Notes: generated by a model not told the origin, from the letters alone. Counted from the stretch's first letter, positions 46,040 through 56,330 are shown. The stretch: 64,000 nt of DNA from Mrakia gelida (GCA_024345305.1 BRON01000016.1:558001-622000); one strand, 5' to 3'. Made by a program: numbers and translations.

Positions 46040-47539
46040 ATGGCGCCCAGCACCCAATACATCAAGCTACTCACCTCAGGAGGCAGGAACCAGCTCGAGC
46101 CCGACGGATCGAACTTCATTACCTGGAAGAGCTCGCTCAGGAGTGCTCTGGCGGCGGACGAGACGATCTCAGCCCTCACAAACGTCGACCCTCTCCTCGC
46201 CGATGCCACCGCCGCTGGATACGCTGCTTCCCTCATCGCCCACGCCGTCTGGAGCAAGGAGTCGAATGCCGTAGGGTTCTCCATCAGGCTCCTCATGGCA
46301 GAGGAAACCAAATCGGGATCGAGGATGGAAATGGGAGCGAAGGAGCTCATCGAGGACCTCGAGGAGGAGTTCGTCGGAGTCGGTCCCGCCCTCATCAACA
46401 AGGCGATGCTAGACATCATGAACTTCAAGTTCGGAACCGATTCGCTCAAAAGCCTACGAGAATTCGAATCCCTCCTCACTCGAGCCAAGTCACTCCCAGG
46501 CTCAGGAGAACTCGGAGACTTCGTTAAGGAAACCTTCGTCGTCAACCATCTCCTCCACCAGCTCGGACCTCTCTACGCTACGTTCAGGACAGTCTTCCTC
46601 GGAACCAACACCAAACCCTCGGAATGGAAGATGAGCACGTTTAAGTCAGCTCTCACCCTCGAAGTCCAAAGTCAAAACGCCGTCGTCGATCTCGGAGTCT
46701 CCCCTGGATCCCTCCTTCGAGCGAGCGCGACCTCCAAATGCAACGCCTGTCAACAGCTCGGACACTACCTCGTCGACTGCACCGACCCTGGATGGCTCGC
46801 TTTCGTCAAGGTTCGAGACGGAGGAACCACTCGAGGAGCAGCAGCAACGTCGTCGCCAACAACCTCGTCGTCGCCGTACTCAGGACCCACCTGCACTCAC
46901 TGCAAGGCCCTCAACCTCCGATGGAAGCATCAACCACTCCTCTGCTGGGTCCAAAACCCTCACCTCCGACCAGGTCACCATCGACCGGCTAGGAACGACG
47001 CCCGAGCAACCACTCACCAGAGCTGTTGCGAACATGACCACTCCTCGAACAACCAATCCAACCCACCCATGTACCGATGCTCCTACTCCACCAACATCGC
47101 GTGTCGCTCCATCACCACCAGGAGATCGGAAGATCCCATCCTTCTCGACTCAGCAGCCTCCTCCCACACCTGCGGCGACGAGAACGCCTTCCTCGACCTT
47201 CGACCTCTTCCTCAACCCAGCTCCATCACTATCGCGAACGGAGATCGGATCGAGATCAAGGGAATCGGAACCCTTCCTTTCAGGACCGTCGTCGACGGAA
47301 AGGAAATCGTCCACCACCTTAAGAACACCCTCTTCGTTCCAGCTCTGGACGTTACCCTCCTCTCCGTCGGAGCACTCCTCTCCGCTGGCTACAACCTCGG
47401 AACTCGACGAACCGCCGCTGGAGAACCCTCCCTCGCCGTCTACACCAAGGATGGGAAACTCTTCCTTGAGACGAAGATGGTTGGAACGATCTTCGAGATC
47501 AAGTCGAAGACCGGGAAGGAGATCTGGGGATCGAACTGA
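46040..47539 (+). CDS. Copia gag with protease domain
   Basis: 499 residues ending at TGA 47537-47539. The N-terminal part is a UBN2/copia-type gag (FITWKSSLRSALAADETI .. FKSALTLEVQSQN). A classical zinc knuckle follows (CNACQQLGHYLVDC, C-x2-C-x4-H-x4-C), then a second Cys/His cluster with a longer loop (CTHC .. HQPLLC). Near the end is the aspartic protease motif LLDSAASSH, with TIANGDRIEIKGIG downstream as in copia proteases. Gag forms the particle and the protease processes it. Having protease upstream of the stop, on the gag side, is unusual; most copia elements have one continuous frame. Confidence 0.9.
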   Translation: MAPSTQYIKLLTSGGRNQLEPDGSNFITWKSSLRSALAADETISALTNVDPLLADATAAGYAASLIAHAVWSKESNAVGFSIRLLMAEETKSGSRMEMGAKELIEDLEEEFVGVGPALINKAMLDIMNFKFGTDSLKSLREFESLLTRAKSLPGSGELGDFVKETFVVNHLLHQLGPLYATFRTVFLGTNTKPSEWKMSTFKSALTLEVQSQNAVVDLGVSPGSLLRASATSKCNACQQLGHYLVDCTDPGWLAFVKVRDGGTTRGAAATSSPTTSSSPYSGPTCTHCKALNLRWKHQPLLCWVQNPHLRPGHHRPARNDARATTHQSCCEHDHSSNNQSNPPMYRCSYSTNIACRSITTRRSEDPILLDSAASSHTCGDENAFLDLRPLPQPSSITIANGDRIEIKGIGTLPFRTVVDGKEIVHHLKNTLFVPALDVTLLSVGALLSAGYNLGTRRTAAGEPSLAVYTKDGKLFLETKMVGTIFEIKSKTGKEIWGSN

Positions 47540-47617
47540 GGGCGTGGGGAGGAGAGTTGTAGGGCTGCGAGGAGCGATGACGAGATTATCGAAGAGATCA
47601 TTTTTACCCATAGAGGC

Positions 47618-50600
47618 ATGGCTCACGCTTCGCTCAAAATGATCTTGAAACTTCGAGATCTCAACGTTCTCCCCACCTATTTCTCCACTCCCCTCATCGA
47701 GCAAGCTCTCAATCGACCCTGCATCAACTGCATCAAGTCCAAACTCAAACGTCATCCCTACCCTACCTCCACTCGCATCACCACTCGTCCACTCCAACTC
47801 GTCCACTGCGATCTCGCCGGCCCCATGCGATCTCCCACCTTCAGCGGTCAACGATACTTCCTCATCCTCGTCGACGAATTCACCGACATGTACTGGGCTT
47901 TCCCTTTAAAAAGGAAGTCGGACACCGAAACCACCCTCAACCACTGGATCGCACGAGCCGAGAGCGAGAGCGGCCAGAAACTCGGAACCTTCAGGTCGGA
48001 CAACGGAGGAGAATTCACGTCGTCGACGATCCAGAGCTACTTCCTCGAACGAGGAATCCGTCACGAAACCAGCATCCCGAAGCACTCCTCCCAGAACGGC
48101 AAAGCCGAACGAGCCATCGCGTACCTCACATCCCTCATCACCTCCGTCCTCGTCGATTCAGGACTCTCTCAACGATACTGGGGAGAAGCCCTCAACTTCG
48201 CTCTCCGCGTCCTCGAACGACTTCCGGCAGCACCACTCTCCCCATCCCACCCCAAACAACGTCTCCACGCCTGGACAGGCATACCACAACCCATCACCCA
48301 ACTCCACCTCTTCGGCAGTCGCGCCTTCATCCACAACGAGGGATACTACAAGTTCGATCCTCGAGGAATCGAGTGCATTTACCTCGGTCCAGGAGAGGAG
48401 ATGTTCGGAAAGAAGGCCTATCGTCTTCAACAGGTCTCGGATGGGAAGATCCTCTTTGGAAGGAGTGTAGTCTTCGTCGACGAGAAGTCACCTCTGCCGT
48501 GGAAGTCGAAGACGGTGGAGAAGGAGAAGAGATCTTGGGAGAAGGAAGGGATGGAGGTTGAAGGAGGAGTAGTTTTTGGCAATGAGGATTCCGGTAAGGC
48601 GGATGAGCCCTTATCGGAGTGCGGGGAGGAGGTCGAGGAAGGAGAGGAGCCTGCTTCAGGAGGGGAAAATCCGTCGAGTCCATCAGAACTCGAGGACCTT
48701 CCCTCCGAAGCTCTCCCACCACCAGAGGAACTACCACCTCCTCCACCACCACCACCACCAATCCCAGATGATCCACCAGTCCTACCACCACCCATCCCAG
48801 TCGGTCCACCCCATCCACCAGCAGTCTCCGGCGGAGATTGGATTCGAGGAAGAACTCGAAACGAAACGCGTCGCAACGGAAACCAACCTCCTCCACGATC
48901 TCCATCTCCTCCAAGAGGACGAGTCCCAGCCTCCAAACGATGGACTTGGGTACCAGAAGCATCATCAGCTATCCACCCTCGCCAGTACGATCACCCTCTC
49001 CCCTTCACCGAATCGAAACCTCCCAATCCCACTTCCCCACAACGTCCCTCCCGCCCAAAACGAACTCCAACCACCTTCTACTATGAGCACTGCGCCTTCC
49101 GAACCATCAACATCGGAGATCGACCCTTCCCGAAGCTCCCTCGAACCTGGGAAGAAGCCATGAACGGTCCCTATCGAGAGGAATGGATCATCTCGAAGGA
49201 CGAGGAGCTCAGATCGTTCGAGAGACTCAAAGCTTGGGCTGCCATCACCCTCAGGAAGGTCCCAGAAGGGAAGAAGCTCGTCAGCGGACGTTGGGTGTTT
49301 GCCCTCAAGAGGGACGTACTCGATCCCAAGACCATTCGGTTCAAGTGTCGATGGGTCGCTCGAGGATTCGAACTTCGACCAGGACTCGACTACTTCGAAA
49401 CCTATGCTCCCGTCTGCGATGCTACCACTCGTCGTCTCTTCTTCGCCATCGGAGCCGCAAGAGGAGAGGAGTTCCGACAGGGAGACGTCTCTACCGCCTT
49501 CATCACCGCCCAGCTCGAGGAACCGGTCTACATGAAACCTCCTCCCGGATTCAACACAGACGAGTACGGAGAACCAATCGTCCTCGAAGTTCACGGAGCA
49601 ATCTACGGTCTCCCTCAGTCACCCCGAGCCTTTCACAAGTCTTTTTCAGCAAACCTCGAGAAGATGGAATTGGTCGCGTCCTTCGCCGACTGCTGCCTCT
49701 ACACGGGATGGAAAGATGGTCGACGTGTCGCGATGATCATCTACGTCGACGACTTCGTCATCAAAGCTCCTACCAAACCCATCGCGGACGCCGTATTCCA
49801 AGGAGTCGAGAAGATCTACGACATCAAGGACCTCGGGAACCTCGATCCAGGAAGGATGCTCGCTGTCGACGTCAAGAGAGATCGAACGACGAACACCATG
49901 GAGTACTCCCAACAACCCTACTCCTTCGAGATTCTCGATAAGTTCAACCACCTCCTCATCCCCAACAAGAACAGATCAACCCCAATGGACGAGGATCTTC
50001 AACTCTCGGCAGAAGACGGACCCAAAGACGAAGTCGAACGCGCCGAGATGGAGGACTTCCCCGTTCGAGAGATCCTAGGATGCCTCTGGTTCCTCGCCAA
50101 CAACTCTCGATTCGACATCTCCTTCGCTCTCAGCCAATGCTCGAGATTCCAGTCCAACCCCGGTCCCAAACACAAGTCCGCGATCCTCGACATCCTCTAC
50201 TACCTTCGAGGAACGACGGATTGGGGACTCGTTCTCGGAGGTCGACAACCAGGGAATGGGCTCGAAGTCTTCACAGACTCAGACTGGAACGGAGATCACG
50301 CCACCAGCAGGTCAACGATGGGAATCATGATATTCTGGGAGGGATCACTTATCTACTGGTCCTCGAAGAAGATCGCCAGCTCGTCGAAATCGGTCCTGGA
50401 AGCAGAGTTCATCGCCTTCTCTCGAGGAGCAACTCAAATCGAATGGATCCTACAACTCCTCGAGAGCCTTGGACTCGACACCTCTACCGCCGTTCCCGCC
50501 TGGTGCGACAACCAAGGAGCAGTCGCCGTCATCAAGAAGGGTTCGCACGGAAAGTTGACGCGTCACATTCGAACGTCGATTCGAATCGGATTCGACCTCT

Positions 50601-50749
50601 ACATCAACGGAGTGATCGAACCGAAATGGATTCCTACGAACGACAACCCATCGGACATCCTCACCAAGGCCCTAGGAAAGGTCAAGTTCGAGAGGTTCAG
50701 GGAAATGGGGGGGCTGGTGAAGTTGGAGGGAAAAGAGGTTCAAGGTTGA
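47618..50749 (+). CDS. Copia pol: integrase, reverse transcriptase, RNase H
   Basis: 1043 residues from the first ATG. The frame is open from 47540, directly after the gag TGA, and is the same frame as gag. An HHCC integrase zinc site (THRGMAH .. CINC) leads to the DDE core (HCDLAGPM, RSDNGGEF, NGKAERA). A Pro-rich linker precedes the RT (KCRWVARGFELRPGLDYFET, FRQGDVSTAFITAQLEEPV, catalytic YVDDF). RNase H follows (VFTDSDWNGD, LEAEFIAFS, WCDNQGAVAV), ending near KLTRHIRTSIRIGFDLY .. SDILTKAL. All catalytic motifs are intact, so the element may still be active. Expression must cross the TGA by readthrough, or start internally. Confidence 0.93.
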   Translation: MAHASLKMILKLRDLNVLPTYFSTPLIEQALNRPCINCIKSKLKRHPYPTSTRITTRPLQLVHCDLAGPMRSPTFSGQRYFLILVDEFTDMYWAFPLKRKSDTETTLNHWIARAESESGQKLGTFRSDNGGEFTSSTIQSYFLERGIRHETSIPKHSSQNGKAERAIAYLTSLITSVLVDSGLSQRYWGEALNFALRVLERLPAAPLSPSHPKQRLHAWTGIPQPITQLHLFGSRAFIHNEGYYKFDPRGIECIYLGPGEEMFGKKAYRLQQVSDGKILFGRSVVFVDEKSPLPWKSKTVEKEKRSWEKEGMEVEGGVVFGNEDSGKADEPLSECGEEVEEGEEPASGGENPSSPSELEDLPSEALPPPEELPPPPPPPPPIPDDPPVLPPPIPVGPPHPPAVSGGDWIRGRTRNETRRNGNQPPPRSPSPPRGRVPASKRWTWVPEASSAIHPRQYDHPLPFTESKPPNPTSPQRPSRPKRTPTTFYYEHCAFRTINIGDRPFPKLPRTWEEAMNGPYREEWIISKDEELRSFERLKAWAAITLRKVPEGKKLVSGRWVFALKRDVLDPKTIRFKCRWVARGFELRPGLDYFETYAPVCDATTRRLFFAIGAARGEEFRQGDVSTAFITAQLEEPVYMKPPPGFNTDEYGEPIVLEVHGAIYGLPQSPRAFHKSFSANLEKMELVASFADCCLYTGWKDGRRVAMIIYVDDFVIKAPTKPIADAVFQGVEKIYDIKDLGNLDPGRMLAVDVKRDRTTNTMEYSQQPYSFEILDKFNHLLIPNKNRSTPMDEDLQLSAEDGPKDEVERAEMEDFPVREILGCLWFLANNSRFDISFALSQCSRFQSNPGPKHKSAILDILYYLRGTTDWGLVLGGRQPGNGLEVFTDSDWNGDHATSRSTMGIMIFWEGSLIYWSSKKIASSSKSVLEAEFIAFSRGATQIEWILQLLESLGLDTSTAVPAWCDNQGAVAVIKKGSHGKLTRHIRTSIRIGFDLYINGVIEPKWIPTNDNPSDILTKALGKVKFERFREMGGLVKLEGKEVQG

Positions 50750-50764
50750 GATCCGCTGGGGGGG

Positions 50765-51145
50765 TGTGAAGATTTGCGTATCTCTTTCTTTCTTTTCTAC
50801 AGTAGAATAGGTTGCTGAGCTCGCTCCTCTAGTTTCTAATCTCGCTAGCTCTCTCTCTCTTCGCACACTGCCTTATTCCCTTAACCTTTTTCACTTCCCT
50901 CTCCTCCCTTCTTACTCTCGTCTACATCTTGACCACCAAGCTAGCGTCTCACGAGTCCTTGTTCGTTCATCTTCTACTCTCCTTCTCTTCATCAGTCGTG
51001 TACTTATATTCTCTCTATACTTCTACAGCTTTCTCTCTCCAGGTTAGCTCGATACATCGTCTACATCTTGACCACCAAGCTAGCGTCTCACGAGTCCTTC
51101 TTTCTTCTCCAGATCGAACCAGACGCTAGACCTTACATCTTCATA
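50765..51145 (+). repeat. 3' LTR of the copia element
   Basis: 381 bases, matching the 5' LTR except for a one-base shorter CT run near 51108. It is preceded by CTGGGGGGG, a plausible polypurine tract for plus-strand priming. Confidence 0.93.
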
Positions 51146-51150
51146 CCGCT
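51146..51150. repeat. Target-site duplication, right (CCGCT)
   Basis: Right-hand copy of CCGCT. It is followed directly by TTCTCCTCTGCTCAG, the remaining 3' end of the interrupted host intron. Confidence 0.9.
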
Positions 51151-52212
51151 TTCTCCTCTGCTCAGAACGATTCCGTCGGCGATCTTTCAGAATCTCAACA
51201 GGTCACCTTCTTTGTTCGTCTTGATACACCGAGCAGGCGAGAAGGGGGATTGCAGCTGGTCCGAGCTCACGACGCACTCGTTCGCCTTCCTTCTACCAGA
51301 ACCAACTCGCCGCTCTCTACCTGCCCTCCCTCTTCCGAACTGCACTCTACGGGATCTCAAATCCTTACCTCTTCGAGGTTCGATGGTTCCTTTTCCAGGC
51401 CGTCGCCGCTGGTTGCCTCGAGACTACCTCCTTCGCTCGGTTCGTGAGAGATCATCCCGCCGAGGCTGGGGAGTGGGTCGCGCGAGCAATCACGATCCTA
51501 GCGTAGTTTCCGGACTCAGCATGGTCGGTGAGACAATATCTTCTCTTCGGAAAGAGGGGCAGGGAAGAGAGATCCTTGACGCTGATCCATAAACGCGCTT
51601 TCTTTGCACCACAGAACGTCGCCCAGTCTCCGATATTCCTGCCACGACCGGTCTATCTCGTCGAAAACATGGTCTCACTACTCCTCACCAGTCTACCTGA
51701 AGGATCGACCATCCCCCTCGGCGGCGACGCCAACCGACTCAGAGCTCTCGCCGCCCTCTCTCGAATTCGGACGCGAGGACTGGCCGACAGCGACCGACTG
51801 TCAAATCTGGAAGCAGTTGTGACTGATCAGGTAGATTACGATGCTTCAAGGGTCCGCAGTCGGTCACTGAGGCCCTGCAACGTCTGGTGGACGTGCGAGG
51901 CGAAGAACGACTCGGACTCGTCGCCGGGAGAGGGAGGAGAGTGCGAGCAGCTTGAGGGAGAAAACGAGATGGCGGCATGCAGTCGGGTACGCTTTCTCAT
52001 CTTCACAGGCTCTATAACTCTGCTTCGCTGACCCTTTGGCTGTTCCAAAAGTGTCTCGCTGTTCGTTACTGTTCGCGAGGTTCGTGTTTCCGTTCGTTTT
52101 CTCCCATTCTCGACCGACAGAGCTCACTTCCTTCTCTGCTCCCTTATTTCCAGAGCATCAAAAGCTCGACTGGAAACGACACAAACCCTCTTGCTTCAAA
52201 CCGAGCTGGTAG

Positions 52213-52880
52213 TTGATCGCGGCGTCGCTTCCTCTCTCGTGAGTTCGACGCGTCTTCGCTCCTCGTTCGTTCGACCGCCTCACCTGACTTGTTCCCTCTT
52301 CTTCATCCTGCACGCCAGCCTACTCAAACCCCCTTTCGAGGAATCACCTATCAACTCGGATCACCTCAGCCTCTGTTCTCTCGACCTCTACCTCAAGCTC
52401 AAACGTCAGTCTCGACTCTCGTCCCGTCGTTTCCTTCGAGCTCTCTTCGTCTCGCTGACTCGCTCCCCGTCCTCGCCCTTCATCCTTCCCCCGACAGACG
52501 ACATAAATCGCGCTCGCTTTGCTTTCGTCTACCCACAGATACCATCGGAGAGGGAGGGCGCCGTTCATCCTCGTTCGTTTCTTTTGTCGCGTCGAGTCGA
52601 GCGGAGCTCGGGTCCGGGAGGATCGGTGGATACGATGTCTTGCCTCGAATCAAATCACCCACTTCTCTGGAATACTTGGGAGTGCACCCTTCCTTCGACT
52701 TATCTCTTTCGGTTCGCGTCGCGAAGAAGAAACCTGGGCTTCACGAAGCTAACACAAACGCGTCGTCCTTCCTTCCCTCCCCACTCTTCTTCTCTCTTCT
52801 CCTCTCCCTTCTTCTTCTCACCACCCTCTCTCCTCTCGCATATCACCCTCGTCGGCAATTCACATCATCCGATTCAAAAT
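52213..52880. other. Convergent intergenic region
   Basis: About 670 bases after the MYND-4 stop. Two intron-like patterns on the plus strand (GTGAGTTCGACGCG .. CTGAC .. CCAG near 52239-52319; GTCAGTC .. GCTGAC .. ACAG near 52406-52499) suggest a spliced 3' UTR. Open frames here are low-complexity and not called as genes. Confidence 0.4.
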
Positions 52881-55800
52881 CTAACTCCAGCACTCCTCAC
52901 TCAACCTCCCCTCGACCTCCATCCCCTCGAGATAAACCTTCGCTTCCGCTTCGCTCATCCCTCCTTCCGAGGTCAAGCAGAAGGCCAGAGCGGCCTTGAC
53001 GGCACGAGGCATGGCGTTGCTTGAGCTGTACGAGCGGCGAGCGAGTCAAGAACGAGAGGAGAGGGAGGGACGAGCGAGGGAGGGAAACGAAAAGTCAGCT
53101 TCGAAGGTCGTTCCAGCTCAACGCGAAGACGAAGAGAGAGCAGAGCGAGAGAGAAACAGGGTTAACGGCACTGACCCAGAGATGAAAACATGACCCTTCC
53201 TCTCTACGATCTTCTCGTAAACGCTCTTCGAATCTTCCTTGATCAGGTGTTGGACGTAGATTTTGTGCTCCTGTTGCGAGCGAACGAACGAACGAACGAA
53301 CGAACGAAGCGCGAAGGCAAATCGAGAACCAAGGAGTCAGCGCGTCGTTTTCCGAACAAACGAGAAATAACGAAATCGAGTACAGGGCGGGGAGGGACGA
53401 GGGACGAGAGGAAGCGACAGCAAGGCGGGAGAGAGGAAAGGAGGAAAGAGAGACGCGACGAACCTGATCCCTCGACGCCGCAACTCTGAGCGTGAGATTC
53501 CCCTCCTGCTCCTTCTGGATCCTCTCCCAGTCTTCTCGGAACAGGAAGTCCTTCGATAAGGAGCGGCAGCCGAAGTAGAGGGTCGTGTCTATGCGCAAAA
53601 GCGTCCGAGCAAGGTCAGTTCGTTTTGTATGTTCGAAAGTCGTATCCTCTCGACTCGACGCGAGAAGAGACGAGGAAGGTTCGACTCACCGGTCGCGCCC
53701 TCGAAAATCCGATGCTCGACGCACGCTCGCAGCGGTGCCACACCCGTTCCAGGTCCGACGAGTATGAGAGGGGTGGAAGGGGAGGAGGGGAGGGTGAGGG
53801 TTCCGGGTGTTACGTGGATGGGGATGGATGCGCCTGGGAGGGAGGGATGAGGGTAAGAGAGTGATGAGTAAGAGGCACGAAGAAAAGAAGAGATAAAGGG
53901 AGAGGGAGGTAAAGAGAAAGGAAGAGCAGCGAGGAGAGATTGAGACGAACCGATTTTGAGGCTGCTCAACCAACTCGAGCACAACCCCGTCCTGGGGAGC
54001 TTCAGCCCAGCTGTCTTGTATGAGACCATTGCGATGCAGAGTTGGATAGAGCCGGGGTGGGCCTGGGGACGAGGAGGAGGAAGGAAAGACGAGGGTCAGC
54101 GTCGTCGTCGTCTCAACGCGTCTTGATCTCCTCCCCCTTTCATCCTCGCTCCCTCCCGCTTCAGTTCGTATCAAGGATGTCCTTGAGTCCGGATCCTCCC
54201 CCAACGAGGGTGAAGCAGAGGATGTCCTCCCCGAGCCAGCGAAGAAGAGCGAAACGCGACTCACAATCGAACAACCAGCAATCGAGAACTCCCTTCTCCT
54301 AATCCTGCCCAGCACCTCCGGAAGATACTCCAACGGGATCTTCACCCCCCTGAAATCAGCCAGTACCTCCAACAGCGTCCGTCGAGGGGCCGAAACATAC
54401 TCATACAAATCATCCTGTGATGAACGAAACGACAACGCGCGTCAGTCTTTGTTTCGTTTTTCGACGCGTCTCTCGTTTCCCCCCTCCCCTCCCCCCGCCC
54501 ACCCCAGATGGTCGTTTGGCGCACTCACCCCTCCCTGCTCAAGATGCAAAAACTCATCCAACCTCTCTATCTCCCTCTCATCCTCTGTGAAGCACCTCAT
54601 CCACTGGAAGAAGCTCCTCCGAGGGACGGCGCTCAGGTCGAGGTGATCCCTTAGCAACTCGAGGAGGGTCAAGGGGAGGTTTTGGTGAGGTTCGACGATG
54701 GTTGAGGGTTGGGTGGTTGGGTTTGGTTGGGCGTGGTGGTGGTGAGGTGTGGAAGAGGGGGAGGGGTGAACGGGAGAGGGAGTGAAGAGCAAGCGTTGAG
54801 TGGGAGGGGGGAGGTGAGGTTGGAGGGCTAGGAAACGGGTGAGGGAAGAGGGGGAGTTGGAGGGGAGGAGTTGGAGGATTGAGCCTGGGGAGTAACTACA
54901 CACGCGGCGATGGGGGTGAAGGTCGGGGTGGGGTCAGTGAGCGGAATGGAGGAGGGGCACGCAAGGATGAAAAGAAAGAAAGAAAAGGACGACCTCGACG
55001 ACGACGCGAAACGACTCACATCAACCCCTCCTGCGTCTTAATCTCCACGAACCTCACATCCTGGTTCCACCCCTCCTCTGTCATCCTCTCGAATCTCGTC
55101 AAGGTACCTTTCAACCATCCTTCCTCCCCTCCAGCGGGAGTCCTCGTCCCTGATCCTCCGAGAGGAGTCGACAGACCGGACTTCGTCGCCGAAGAAGACG
55201 AATCCTCGTCGACTTCCATGAGGAGTTCCTTCGACAGACCTCGTTTGAGGACTCCTCCTTCGAGTGGGCGATGGGAGGAGGAGTCGAGTTGAAGGCCGTT
55301 GAGCGGGGAGGGCGGGAGAAGGGTGAGTTTAGAAGTCGGAGGGAAGAGGTGCGTTGAAGGAAGCGGAGGGGGAGAGGGCTGGGTTGAAGGGGAGGGGTAG
55401 TAGTGAGGGAGGAGGTGAGATGTTAGAGCTGAGAGAAAGGGTTGGAGAGTCACTTCCAGTCTATAGAACAACCGAAATCAAACCAAAGCGACGAGGATCA
55501 GCGATCCGTTCAAAACGGAGGGACGAGAGAGGAAAGAAACGAAGCTCACCCTCCTCCAGCCCTCTCATCAGCCCACCATTCGCTGCCCTCCAAGAACTCC
55601 TTCGCTCCCAGACCCAGAAGTCTTCTTCTGAGAATCTTCGCTGCCCAGTTGAACCTCTCGTAGCCCGAGTCTCCTACTCCTAAGATAGTGAACCTAACCT
55701 CATCGAGGATATCGTCCGGGAGGTCCTTTCTGAGGAGCATGTTCCAAAGAGGTCTCAAATGCCTGGGAGGCTCTCCGTTCCCAGTCGTGGAAACGACGAA

Positions 55801-56040
55801 AATGAGTGGAGTGGAGGAGAGGGAGGGTAAGGTGAGGTGGTCGAACGCCTGAATTGAAATTGGGAGGGGAGGAGGACAGGAAGGAGGGTAGAGAGAGTTG
55901 AGCAGGAGGTGTCGGTGGATCGAACAAGCTAGGTCTTGGGACGTTCCGGTTTCCGAGGCGTAGATGATCAAAGGAGCGGAAGGGGAGAGATCCTCATCTT
56001 CTTCCGAAGAGGAAGAGGACTCTGAAGAGTCTGGAAGCAT
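52881..56040 (-). CDS. TAH18: NADPH-dependent diflavin oxidoreductase (Tah18/NDOR1)
   Basis: Cytosolic electron donor for Dre2 in early cytosolic Fe-S cluster assembly: NADPH to FAD to FMN to Dre2. The flavodoxin domain near the N-terminus has IIYASETGTSQDLACSI, FVVSTTGNGEPP and FTILGVGDSGYERFNWAAK. The middle FAD-binding part is spread over several exons. The NADPH part includes PLILVGPGTGVAPLRACVEH, TTLYFGCRSLSKDFLF, the acidic-basic EHKIYVQHLIKEDSK, GHVFISG and SSNAMPRAVKAALAF. It ends LSEECWS, TAG. The start at 56040 places the FMN motif about 25 residues in, as usual for the family; an upstream ATG at 56154 would add 38 residues. Divergent from ARC15. Confidence 0.92.
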
Positions 56041-56330
56041 CGAGCTGGTCGTTGGGAAGGAGGAAGGAGGAGAGGGCGAGCTCAGCGAATTGAGAACGGC
56101 GAAACGAGAGGACGAGAGGATCGAGCTGGCCCATCTCGGTCGTTTGAAGCTCAACTACATCCAACGTCCTATAGCAAACCCTTTTCAGACCCCTCTCAAC
56201 CTCCTCAACACCTCCGCTCGACCAGCAGCTCGATACACCAGCTCTCCCTCCAGCTTAGAAGCCCCCATCGCTCGAACCCGCCCACCTCAGCTCCTTCCCT
56301 CCCCTCCCTCCCTCGCTTTCCCTTCTCACC
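56041..56330. promoter_or_regulatory. Bidirectional promoter, TAH18 (-) and ARC15 (+)
   Basis: 290 bases between start codons, C/T-rich on the ARC15 side. If TAH18 starts at 56154 the shared promoter shrinks to 176 bases. Confidence 0.45.

Larger units (their letters stand above)
45450..51145 (+). mobile_element. Full-length Ty1/copia LTR retrotransposon
   Basis: A 5.7-kb element in the same orientation as the host gene. It has two near-identical LTRs, a 5-bp target-site duplication CCGCT (45445-45449 and 51146-51150), a gag-protease frame, a pol frame in the order integrase, reverse transcriptase, RNase H (the copia order), and a G-rich polypurine tract just before the 3' LTR. The LTRs differ, by eye, by one base of length in a CT run (TTTCTCTCTCC versus TTTCTTCTCC), so insertion is recent. 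LTR ends carry short inverted repeats (TGAAGAT .. ATCTTCA). It lies within intron 1 of MYND copy 4. Confidence 0.95.
45247..52212 (+). pseudogene. MYND-type zinc-finger gene, copy 4, split by a retrotransposon and with a premature stop
   Basis: Exon 1 (45247-45360) encodes MLPPSPVDFAELLGLSQGID and 18 more residues, then GTAAGT. Its intron has the usual branch point (GCTGACC, A at 45417). The acceptor (CTCTGCTCAG, AG at 51164-51165) now lies beyond a 5.7-kb LTR element. Without the element and one CCGCT copy the intron would be 104 nt. Exon 2 (51166-51213, NDSVGDLSESQQVTFF) parallels NNSIESFTVAESAAFF of copy 1. Exon 3 (from 51300, NQLAALYLPSLFRT .. FARFVRDHPAEAGEW) contains an in-frame TAG at 51504-51506, before the finger. 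Later exons remain intact: CEAKN .. CSRC, LAVRYCSREHQKLDW, HKPSCFKPSW, TAG at 52210-52212. A rescuing alternative donor (GTAGTT at the stop) is conceivable but weak. Confidence 0.75.

Noticed and set aside
47150..48936. Antisense frames opposite the copia protease and integrase-RT linker
   Set aside because: Shadows of the retroelement; no separate promoter or domain. Gly/Ser-rich reading is the complement of the Pro-rich linker.
52213..53024. Plus-strand open frames after MYND-4
   Set aside because: They cross apparent introns and the TAH18 3' exon in antisense, are Ser/Leu/Arg low complexity, and have no domain.
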